Origin: Luscinia megarhynchos
Taxonomy: Eukaryota; Chordata; Aves; Passeriformes; Turdidae
Direction of reading: 5' to 3'
DNA: 64,000 bases
Assembly (NCBI GenBank): GCA_034336665.1
Contig: CM067570.1
Span: 16,847,502-16,911,501, forward strand
Shown here: positions 1 through 10,600 of the stretch, piece after piece
Layout: every line of letters starts with the position of its first letter
How positions within the stretch are numbered: the first letter of the stretch is position 1
Translations under genes and position numbers: made by a program
The notes under the pieces: generated by a model
What the model saw: the letters and a program-made list of their open reading frames with translations, nothing else
Told to the model about the DNA's origin: nothing
Databases searched by the model: none

Positions 1-1304
1 CCAGCAGTAAATACATTTATAAAAGTTATTGCACAGCACAGAAACTGCATGTTTTTCCCCCAAGATTTTGCCAACATACACATGAAGCAAATGCAATGAT
101 TTTGTAGTCCACAAATTATTTTACAGAATCTAGGTCATGCACTGCATGCAGTTTAAAGAGATTTTACCAGGTACACACACTTTTTGCATCATGCATGAAG
201 TCACAAACCAGTTTTCCCACAGATACAAATATGGCAATTAAACTGAACACTTCAGTAAGTAATCTTCAGAAATGGAGGAAGAAATTTATGGATTATGTTC
301 AAATTGCATCTAAAACATGTAGCTCAATGCTGGTGAAAAGAAACAGTTTTGTAATTGCACTAAATATTATTTAAACATGAAATTGGCAATGAAGTTCATG
401 CATGTACATTTTAATGCTACAGGAAGCTTGAAACCATACCCCCTGCCATCCAGGAGCGTGAAACTAGTTTTAAAGAGACAAAAGAGGAATAAGTGAAGAT
501 TCTTCCACAAGGGTCCTGATTATCAGTTATTTAATTTTTGAGAGGGTTAACTGAAAACTACACACCTTGTAACGATGGATCATTTGCTAATATTCTCATA
601 CAATAACACATCCTTTTACAGATAAAACTCCTGGTAGCTTCAACAGAAGTTTTGTCTGCTTAAGGACTGAGTTAAGTAGCTGATATGTTCTACCTCCCTC
701 CCTCCCTTTTTTTTTTAGAATTAAGTCAACAGGCTGTTGAACTATGCCTTCACTTTTTCCAGTAATTCGTGGTAAGTGTTTTGAGACAAGAGTTACAGGA
801 ATAACTACATGTTTAACAAATATAATTTGTGTAATACACCTAGCCCTAGAGAAGTCAACATGAGAGTGTTGCATTTGAACATTTCATACAGCAGGCAAAG
901 TAACATGACAAAAAGTGTGGCTGATTGAGACACTGGAAGGTACAGTCTAGATGTATACTTTACCTTTGACATTGCGACCATTGTCTGGTTTTCAGCATAA
1001 TAAAAGTGAAGAAAAAGAGAAAAAAAGACAACTAAAATCTACATCAGAAAAAGCAGAAAATACGGCTTCAAAGTGTGTGTGGTTTGAAATATTGTTGCAC
1101 CTCTTTGAGTGTAATATGAAGATTTTAAGGGAAGGTAAAGCCACTCTGACCATTGAGATACTGTGTAAAAGTGTTTGGAATAGATCAGGCAGTAGGATTG
1201 GCTTTAGCTAACTTGCCTTAACAGAAACATTATAAAATTCTTTCTCCACAAGTCTGGCAGTGGATTGGAGGACAAAAGTTCCAAGAAGTTATTAGTCCCC
1301 ACAC

Positions 1305-2290
1305 AATTAGGAGAAGCTGAGGCAGAAGTGCAGGGTGGCTGCGTGGCATGTGGGGCGGCACCGTAGGCCCAGCACAGACCCCCAGGCCCCCCACACCTGC
1401 CTAGACTCACTTGAGAAGACTCTTTTAACATGGCAGCAAACACAGAAATGTCCTTCTGTGCTGGAGAAAGATATACCTTAAACTTTTCTTCAGCTCTTAA
1501 GTGCCTTTCCACAGAGAAATGGTGGCAAAGCTTTCTGTCCTCACAGGCACACCTGGCCCTCAATCCTCTTGTGAGATCAAACCTTTTCAGGGGCAATGTT
1601 ATTACTGCAGTTGTTATCACTATTTTAAAGAAGCCACAAAGGTGCAGAGGTAGATGCCACGCTGGTTCCTGCAATAACTATGTGATCACAAGCCACCATC
1701 GCTTTGTGCTGTGCCTGGCTGCGCCGCTGAGGGGTGTGAGGTGGGTCTGGCAGGGAACCTGGATACCAGCTCTCAAATGTGCTTTGGGCTCACACAGACA
1801 TTCTCCTTGTGCTGGGCGGACAGGCCACCCCTGAGGCTGAGGTGCTTGCGATCTGGCTGTGCCCCAGCTGCCCTGTGCCTGTGGAGAGTGGTCAGTGCCC
1901 GGGGCAGCGGCTGTGGCCTGCAGAGGGGCATGGCGGCGCCGGGCCTTGCCACTCCCGCTGCCTCGCTGGCCTCTCCTCAGCTTGCTCAGCACTGCCAGCA
2001 GGAACTGCGAGCTGGGCTCTGGACCTGGGCTCTGGAAGGGCGTTTAGTTCCTCCAGCCCAATGCCTTCCTGTGCCAGGCATCTGTAGCAGTACTGGAGAT
2101 CAGGCTACTTGGGCTCAAAAGCCTGCTGCTCTTTCAGAAGGCTGCAGTCATCTTGCTGAGTCCATTTTCTGAAGACAATACAATTTCTGAAGAGTCCCTG
2201 GGAACTTTTACCTGCCTGCAAAATCTGGATTGCTGGTGTTTCAGAGGAGGCTGGCTTGGCTGCCTTTTGGGCGGTGAGTGTTTCTGCCCT
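1305..2290. other. GC-rich patch of unknown origin inside an AT-rich intron
   Basis: The base composition jumps clearly against both flanks, most strongly at about 1690-2060, where several CpGs cluster (for example ggcggcgccggg near 1931). Overlapping open frames of 100-156 codons occur on both strands, as expected when GC-rich sequence lacks stop codons. Their translations (rich in Ala, Gly, Pro, Cys, Trp) resemble no family I know. It could be an old GC-rich transposon or LTR remnant, a decayed CpG island, or a regulatory element. The boundaries are approximate. Confidence 0.5.
1560..1662 (+). repeat. Possible MIR-like ancient SINE core
   Basis: The stretch ttatcactattttaaagaa, followed by a segment like caaaggtgcagaggtag, resembles the MIR core pattern around 'ttatccccattttacaga...aactgaggcacagagagg'. 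A preceding caatcctc lies where MIR has taatcctc. The similarity is partial and judged by eye, so this is a weak call. Confidence 0.22.
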
Positions 2291-4929
2291 GTTGCTTTTG
2301 CTGTCATATAGACAAATTTAGAATGGAATTTGACCCAGTACACTGGAATTTAAAATCCTAAGCTGTCATTTTTACTGTAATATCTTTTGGCATATAATGG
2401 GCACAGCGACAATAATTTTAAAGTGTTAGGCAACAAGGCTACATAAATTAATTTAACACATGAAGTAATTTCTATTCTCAATTGCATTATATTAAAATTT
2501 GACTGCAGGTAAATTACTGTAGTTAGTATTAAGCTAAGTAATGTGATTCTCTTCTTTTAGAATTCTGCTTTACTGATTCAATTAATATTATTTGAACTGG
2601 CAAGGGTAGGAAAAAAATTGAATTCTGACTTGCAGTTTCAGATAGAGTAGTAGTTTTTGAATTATTTGGGAAAAATCAAAATAGAAATGGAATGGAAAAA
2701 TATATTAAACCCTATGTTTCCTTTGGTAATAGTTTAGCCCTTTGGCCCTGTAGTTTACTTTTACTTCTTGTACTTAGGATTTTGCATTCTCCCTGTTCAG
2801 AATCTGCAAGCCCAGAGAAGATGATTTAATCTGAATCTGGGTTGCCTAACTTGCATGGATAATTTTACAGAAATGATAGGGATTTATGGCTCACTGTTGA
2901 ATTAGGCAATTTGGACTTGCTGGATAAATTTAAACATCTTTTCAGCATAAGGTGCCCAATTCTAACATGACTGTAAGCAGATGGCATCAAGGATGGTTAC
3001 TAATTCTAATGCCTTTCTGAGAGCCATCCTCTCTTCTGCTGAGTTTTTCTAGAATGACCATGTATGACATAAAATTAGGGCCTGGTTCTCTACTATTTTG
3101 TAGTTTATGCAGAGTGAAAACAGAGTAAGAGTGTTTTGTCTATTTACACTGTAAATGATCTCATTGTGTGGAAGGCCTTAGGAATTCAATCGGATTATTG
3201 ACTCCTCAAAGTAAAATTTATTTTATTTAGAACTTAACATTTGAAGAAACTTTTTCCATAAAATGGAGATAAAAATTTTTGCTCCTCCATTCAGCAAGTA
3301 CTAAATTATGTGGCGATTTATGTATCAGCTTTCTACCACTGTAATCAAAGACACTTTGTATTCAAACTGATTTTTACTCATTTTCATAGGTGAAAATGAA
3401 AAATTTCATATTCTTCACTGGATGAAGAATAACTGTTTGGGAAGTACTATAATGAAAAATGTTCTGAAAAACAAAAATTGAAAACTGGATATTTTTTAAT
3501 GTGTTTTGTTTGAAAGATGAATTTAAATGCACAGGGAAGTTTAAACTAAGATAAAACTTATGAAATAGATTCAAAGGACATGCCAAAGTTCAATCTGGGA
3601 GATTTTTGCCACCTGATTCTGAAAACTTGGCTTAATGTGACCATGAACTATACAAAGTGGTATGGTTTAGGATGGATTTAGTTGAATTTTCAGGTTCATC
3701 TGAACTGAAAGACAACCCCCATCGTCCAAAAAATCCAGAAATGAGAAAAAAAAGGACTTCTCTATTATATTTATTACAGGAAGAGTGATTGGAAGGAATA
3801 ATTAGTTTTGCTATTCTACAAGTTAAACTGGGTTTTAGAGAAACATTCAGATTTTATAGTTTAGTAAATGTGTAGAAGAAAAGGGTTCTTGAGGTGAACT
3901 TTCCAAAAAGCGGAAGAACTTAATGAGATTTTACACTTGTGGTCAGTGAATAAGAGATAACAAGCCATCATTGAAAATGAAAATTATTTTTCCTGCTAAT
4001 TTAAAAATCTATACACATTCTTCCATGACACTTTTTTTTTTTTTAAATCTTAAATATTATCATATATTCCTTGTCATCTGGCCTAAATATAAAGGTATTT
4101 AGTGCAAGTCACTAGACTATCAGTAGCTGGGAAAGCATTGTATTGTGGTACTTTTCTTCAAAAGCCACCTTCAATGGGAGTTCTCAATTCACAGGGTTTT
4201 CAAACCTCTGTTTGCTGTGCTCTTTCCCAAGTTTCTTAAACTCCCTGTCCCCAAGAAGAAATCATGGATGACTCTCCACGGATTTAGGAGAGACAATGAA
4301 AATGAAGAGAGAGGAAATAACTTTGTAGGTTTTGCTTGTTGCATGTATATTCTACACGAGGAGAAAATCACACTTAAATGAAGTTTACACTAAGCATTTC
4401 ACCATTTCACTAAGTATTTCACTATTCATTACACAAAGCATGTCAGTGGAGTTGCTGAGGATATTTTCTTCAGCATGAGAGAAAAAGCATGTCTGAGTGT
4501 TAGATCAGTGAAGCTACAATCTGCACATTGCCTGTTTAAGAGAAACAAACTTATCAGTCTGAAGTAGGATTTCATGCAGTCAATCGAATATATGTACGTG
4601 TAGAAGAAAATGGTACATGCAATTATAATTTGATCACCTGATTTTTTCCCCCCAGACATAAATATTAGATTAAGGAATGTTGGCCCCAATATTTCCATAA
4701 CCCTATAGAGAAAATCGACACCATCATTTCATTAGTCTCCTTGGAAATGAAAAACAATATTTAGTGTACATAAGCCTGGCATATTTGGGCCTTTAATATT
4801 TTCATGCATCTTTGAGTCATTATATTTAGTTGACTATATTTAGATTTGTTTGCAAAGTGATGATTATTACTATAAAATATTGAAAAAATGCCTTTTTCAG
4901 TACATCAAAGAATAGTGATTGACTTTCTA

Positions 4930-4935
4930 CCATAC
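4930..4935 (-). other. KCNH7: Splice donor of the KCNH7 linker exon
   Basis: Read on the minus strand the bases are gtatgg, directly after ...AGTGAAG. It is a GT donor of moderate strength, and the open frame continues briefly into the intron before a stop near 4826. The split codon (G followed by the next exon) is aspartate in known ERG3 proteins. Confidence 0.9.
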
Positions 4936-5364
4936 CTTCACTTGCGTGACGGTCCCTAAAAATGTTCTTGGGATGGACATTAAAGCCTTCTATGTCATGT
5001 ACTGAAGAGGCTCTCCGTATGCTACAAATACTTTCCTTTGATCTGGAATGCGTTAGTGGATTGCTTGTCTGTATCATGTCAGGGTAAAGTCTGTCCCACT
5101 GCTGCTTAGGTGATGAGTGGTCAAGAGGTCCAGATATATTAACCAAAGGTGAACATCTACTGTGTTGAATCAGTGCTTTTGTATCATCCACTTCTGAAGG
5201 ACTACAGCTTTCTTTCGTAGGTGATTTAAAGTGCTTCATTGCCACTGAGTCATCGCTGTGCTTCGATGAATCGATTATGACTGCATCAGGGTCCTCCTGG
5301 GGTAAGGACTGCTTTCTGTATGTTAGAAGTCTCAGTCCAGGTAGCCGGAACCCAAAAAGTCTGC
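4936..5364 (-). CDS. KCNH7: KCNH7 (ERG3/Kv11.3) internal exon, PAS-to-S1 linker (exon 4 by KCNH2 analogy)
   Basis: This exon encodes 143 codons of the cytoplasmic N-terminal linker between the PAS domain and the first membrane segment of an ERG-family voltage-gated potassium channel. The frame has no stop. Recognisable blocks, in order, are [63 protein letters not shown] and [13 protein letters not shown]. They match the ERG3 paralogue as I remember it, rather than KCNH2 or KCNH6. The acceptor reads atgcag before GCAGAC and the donor is GAAG followed by gtatgg. The exon starts at codon position 2 and ends at codon position 1, so its length is a multiple of three and its flanking introns are phase 1. 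RRAS is a basophilic kinase consensus; the equivalent RRAS in hERG1 is a reported PKA site. The translation printed past 4936 is intron read-through. No membrane segment is expected here. Identity is near certain; the exon number is by analogy. Confidence 0.96.
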
Positions 5365-5395
5365 CTGCATGTAAATAGACAGAAACAGCAGAAAA
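5365..5395 (-). other. KCNH7: Splice acceptor of the KCNH7 linker exon
   Basis: On the minus strand a pyrimidine-rich stretch (ttttctgctgtttctgtc) leads to ttacatgcag, then exon bases GCAGAC. A second AG four bases downstream would break the frame, so the first AG is chosen. Confidence 0.88.
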
Positions 5396-6974
5396 TAATA
5401 CACATTAGTGTCTGGTCATTAAAATCAGCTTTTCTTCACTTACAATGAATGATGGTATCTATTCCTAATAAATTATAATGCTTAGTAATGGAATGTGTAA
5501 ATATACAAATATAACTGAGTCCAAGTTTGTTATAGTTGGGGTGTTAAAAGATTTCATAATTCAGTCAGACCTAAGTTTTTGAGCTTAGAATGGGAATAGC
5601 AGCATTAATTCTAGAGCCTATTTTAAAAGCTATGAGGTTCAGATGGTCCTTTCTAAATTAGAAATCTATGTATCTGTAAAAGATTGCCAGAACATGTCTA
5701 ACTACTTAGCTTGGTAGTTGTTATTCTGAAATAGATATTTGTAGATTCTATTATAAGTGGAACTCCATGTGCTTATAAATGTACTGCTAATATATGCATT
5801 TATTGGCTACAGATTACACAGGAAGATACCAGTGCTAATTTCTTGGGATAGAGGAATAAGCTGTATATCAGTTTTGCTACAATCCTCTCCAGTGCTTACA
5901 TCCAGTGATTAGATGAAACAATTTTAATGGGTTTAAAATGAAAAGTAAAGGATCAAGGTGAAGAAAAAAGAACAACACAGCTCTCAAGTCTCACTTGCAA
6001 CTACACAATGCAATTATTGTTTACATTTGCATGGGATTCCCTGAGTTAGGCTTGGTGTGTTGGATGGCAGGGGAGACCATCCCAAGTCTGTGGAAAACCA
6101 GAACTTTGTGTAATGGTAAGAAACATCAGTAGCTGAGAGGAAGAGTATAATGTGGTGCATAGAAAGAAACTATAGAGGAAGTATTGCAAAATTTACAGAA
6201 TACCCTTCTAAAAAACCAAATTTAAATAACAAATATTGCAAGGTTTTATGTAGTGCAACTCACAGATGAAGGCACAGGGATTTCAGATTTACAGAAAACA
6301 TATTAAATAGTTCAGAAAAAGCAGTGCTAAAGAATGCTTAACAAAATATAAGAATTAAGTAATTGAAATGAACAGGTGTATATAAACAGTCTGACATTTA
6401 ATAACTTCTTGTATCTGATTGCTTTGCTACATAAGTGTTTTCAACAGTGAAGCAATAGTGAAAAGAGTTCTTGGAGAACATTTTGAAGTATATTTTTATT
6501 CTCTCTTGTTGGGATAAGAAGTTCTGTTTGGGATAAGATTTTTTTTTTCCAGCCAGTTTAAATTGCCAGCATTTGTAGCTACCTAACAATTATTAATGCT
6601 TGACACTGAAGTCTATCATTCCATACTGACATGTTTTGTAATATTTCATATTTTTTAAATGTTTGTTTTATGCCTATGGCAGACAGTAATTGGAGAACAA
6701 TAGACGACCCAGCTTAATAATTTAATGTTTTAAATGGATGTTCTATATATTTAGAATTGAATATGGAATTTTATTTTGAATTCTAAATGAATGAAGGTGA
6801 GACTACCTTGTTGGGGAAGATGAAACAGGGAAATCTTACAAATATGAATGCTCAGATTCTGACACCATGAACGAGATTGAAATGAAAGCCACTTTTGAGA
6901 TGCCAAGCGTTAGTTACTGAATGACCATGAAACAATGGGATAGCCACAAAGACTCCCACAGTACCTTTCTCAGG

Positions 6975-7620
6975 AAAACCTGTCTGAGAGCTAAAGCTGC
7001 TATGACACCAAAGGTCCATCTAGCACACTGTTGGATTTTGATCTTTTCCAGTAGTGATAGTGGATATGTGAAGAAGGAGATTAAGAGTCACTACACTGTG
7101 TTATTTCTCTCAGTGAACGTACTCAGTTTATAGCTATCTGAATTTCAGAAATTTCCTGAGCTAGAAATTGTTTGTTCAAACCACAAACTGAATGTTTGGT
7201 GTATGTTTCTTCTATAAATTTATCTTAGGCTTTCTAAAAACGGTTGTAGTTTGATCTGCAAAGCATTCTATAGGAAACAATCCCATAATTTTAGCATATG
7301 TTGTGAAAAAGTTCTTCCCCTTATTTGCTATACACTTGTTGTCTTGGGGAGGGTTTTAGTGTCTATAAGAAATATCTAGTAATTACTCCCTTTTTTCAGT
7401 CTCCAAATAGTCTCTATATGTTTACAGTTTTTCATACATCTGCTGAATTACTATTTGTATAACTCTTCTGAAAGCTGAAGAATGCTTGTGTAACTGTATT
7501 GTGTACATCTGAACATGGTTCTCACTCTTCTCAGTTTGTATTTCTAATGTAATCCTTTTTGACAATGGCTTGAGCTACTCTCAGACTTAGGAATCAATGA
7601 AGTGACATAATGGCTTTTTG
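6975..7620 (-). mobile_element. Old, diverged CR1-type LINE fragment (antisense to + strand)
   Basis: On the plus strand, accaaaggtccatctagc near 7008-7025 is a hallmark of the antisense 3' region of older sauropsid CR1 elements. It is preceded by a segment resembling the usual 'gctgggtcagaccaaaggtcc' context. Further along, tgtgaaaaagttcttcccct (near 7301) and gaaagctgaagaatgcttg (near 7470) fall in the order expected of the same consensus. Divergence and small indels are heavy, so the right boundary is soft. The element lies in the same orientation as KCNH7. Only 3' sequence is present and no reverse-transcriptase frame is visible. Confidence 0.68.
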
Positions 7621-10600
7621 TTTAGACCTCAGTTAGCTTCCTTATAGTTACCAATATTTCATTGAGTTTTGGAATTATATTTCTAACTGTGTTAATTTTA
7701 AGTATTTTTATAACAGCTGAGAAATTTTGTTGTTGATTAGTAAATAGATAATTTAGTCTCTATTATTGTGTCTGCAAAAACTTCTTTTGCTGTTTTATCA
7801 ATTGGCGAGTCAGTATCCTTGCATAAGCCTTGCAATCTCAAGTGATAGTCTGAATAATTTTATGACATATGCAAACATTCTCACCTCATTGTTGGCACCT
7901 TTTTTAAAATCTAAGTAATAGAAAATTTATTATAAAATAAATAACCTGAAAGACTAGTAATAACATCCAAGTGTTTAGAAATGTGGTGATTTGTTTCCAC
8001 TTCTCCCCGCTACTTTAAAATATAAATCCATGTAATGATATTACTTTTTGTCCTTGAAAATTTTTTAAAAAGTTTGTTGAATTCCAAATATTTAACATTG
8101 ATTGTATCACTCTAGGCACATACACACGAGTAAAACAGATAGAAATCTCTGTTACATAAACCAGAATCATGGATCTTTAAAAATGCAGTTAAAAATGCCA
8201 ATTTTCAGTCTACACAGTGATATTCAGCAGAGTACACCTTGGGAGTGTGCATATTTCTTCTAACTTACTAAGTATGCTTGAACATTACAGCTGATCATAG
8301 TTCAAATTACTGAAGAGAACATTAAAAAAATCATTATTTTAAAATGCACATAGAATTGAGCTGTAAAGAAGCTTAAAAATAAATATGGACAGTTTATTGC
8401 ATCCAAAGTGCAATAATACTATACTAATACTATAATTCTCTTTTTTCTCAATTACACTGAAATTCTTAAAAACACCATTCATAAGGATTTCTGGCATTAG
8501 ACACTGTTCAATGCTTTTTGTTGGCACTCTATTTTAGTCATATTCATGGTGCTGCAGATGGTCTTTTCTGCCTCACCACGTTAATATGACCACGTTATAC
8601 TGCATTACTGATTTAGCTGTCTAACTGCAGTTCAGCTGGAAAGAATACTCAATGAGAATTTTGTTTCTTGCTAAGACTTTTGGGCATGAAACAGAAAACT
8701 TAGATGAGCAGCTTTTTGCATTCTTCTATACACTGTAACAAATAGTCTCAAACCCTATTTCCTGCTTTTTAATTTGAATATTCTTAAGAGAAGGAATATT
8801 GCAATTCTTCAGTGAACAGGTAATGAGCTACACGCTGTGTTGGACATTCATCTCTCTCCTGTAGCTAAGAGGGCCCATTCAGAATTTGTGTGGTTTACTG
8901 AGCTGAGATGAGCAAGGAAGTGTAATAACACAATTTGTCATGAAACAAAATTCATTCAGGCCTCTGGCCTTCTGTCCCAGTATAGCTTAAAATGCCAGTG
9001 GAAGCTTTCCTGGCATTCTGCATATGGGGTGAAATCTTTTGTTTGGTAATGGAAAACCCCTGCTTTGGGTAAGTATGATGTCAGAGCAGATGGATCTTGG
9101 CTTACAATACTCAAACACATTTCAGATGCAGCCACTATTTACTACAAATCCAGAGATAACATTACATTAAAATCCTTATGTTTTATTAAAGACTAGATTG
9201 CCAAATTCTTGTTAATGCTGAGTCAGAGATTTGTATGATTGTGTCTTCCTAAGAGCAATTGAGGAAAACAGTTGAGTCTGAGTCACAATTCCAGACTTAC
9301 ATTCCACCTCCTCCTTTCAAACCTTGCTTTACTGAATAAGTAATTTGCAAATGAGTTGATCTCTTAATTGCACTTATCCTCTGTGCCATCTCAGCTGTTA
9401 AAAGTTTCTAAATAGTAGAACTCAGTCCAAACCTATCACTATAGATGATATAGGACTCTTCTAAACTGTTTGCAGATAGAATTGTCTCCAAAGTCTCAAA
9501 CTCAAACTGATTTTTCCTATGTTGTGGAAACCTTTTTTAAATTCTGTCTCATATTTTGGGAGATAAAAAGAGAAGACTTAGAATTCATGGAAAGAAAATA
9601 TTTATATTAATAGTTTTGGGGGAAAATGCAGGGAAAATCCTGCCTTGCTAACAAAAATTAATTTCCTTTTTTTCTCATATGTATTGCAATAAAAGTGCTA
9701 ACATTAATAGAAAACTGCTATTCCTAAACACTGAATACAATCATATGGAATTCTGTGTCAGGAAAAAAAAGGACAACCCAATGAAAATTAGTTCCCAAAA
9801 GACCTATGAACAGCTACAATCATGGTTGAAAATTCCCTGCCTCATCAATACAAAATAGGGAATTCCAGCAAAAATATCTGAATTAGTATTTTTTTGTAAC
9901 CCAATACACTTGCATAGGTAGTGACCCTTGTGTCTGTTCTGTGCAAACATTTTGTAAAAAGGAAGGGAAATTATATTTGGCCTGCATGTGGCCTTGATAC
10001 AGTGAAGGCATTCCCCAAATTTCTAATGATGAAATGCATATTTACATACAAGACACAGTGGCTAAGTCAGAGAAATGCCTGCAACTCGACAGTTTAACTT
10101 CTCTACAATTTCTTTAGTGGTCTCTGGGTAGTGGTAGATGCTGTCTTATTTCCCAAAGTTTGTTTAGCCCATATTAGTGGTAATCCTGCAATCCTATCCC
10201 AAACACTGCAGAAGGGTAATCCTAAGAGATGGCAACTGAAAAGTTGTGATGGCTCCTGAAAGAATTGCTCAGCCTGTTTTTATAGTACCACTAGTAGTGT
10301 TGTTATTTTCATGCTGATGCAAAGCAGTTATCCAGACTCCAGAATGTGAAAGCAAAGGGAAAAATACTAGCTGGTCTCAGGCTCCCTAGCTGGCAACTAG
10401 ATTTAGTCTATTTGTCTCAACTTTCTCTAGATTTAGATTTTCCAAAATCAAATCAAAGGAGCTCAAACGCACAAAGAGTTTGCAGAATGTTGTCTAAGTG
10501 AGGTGTAGAAACTGTCAGAACTGTTTCCTGGTGCAATGTACCACTTCTCCTAGGCTGAGAGCTGAACCAAAGTGAACTGCTTATGTTTCTCTACAACCTG

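Larger units (their letters stand above)
1..4935 (-). other. KCNH7: Part of KCNH7 intron 4 (5' portion in transcript sense)
   Basis: Intron sequence downstream of the linker exon in the minus-strand transcript. I searched by eye for the next ERG3 exon (the stretch leading to the S1 segment) and did not find it, so the intron continues beyond coordinate 1. Apart from the GC-rich patch at about 1305-2290 and a short CCCT/T run near 693-716, this is unique AT-rich sequence. Open frames here are short, overlap on both strands and show no recognisable domain. Confidence 0.8.

Noticed and set aside
1204..2172. Overlapping plus- and minus-strand frames of 100-156 codons.
   Set aside because: They arise from the GC-rich patch, overlap each other on both strands and show no family motif.
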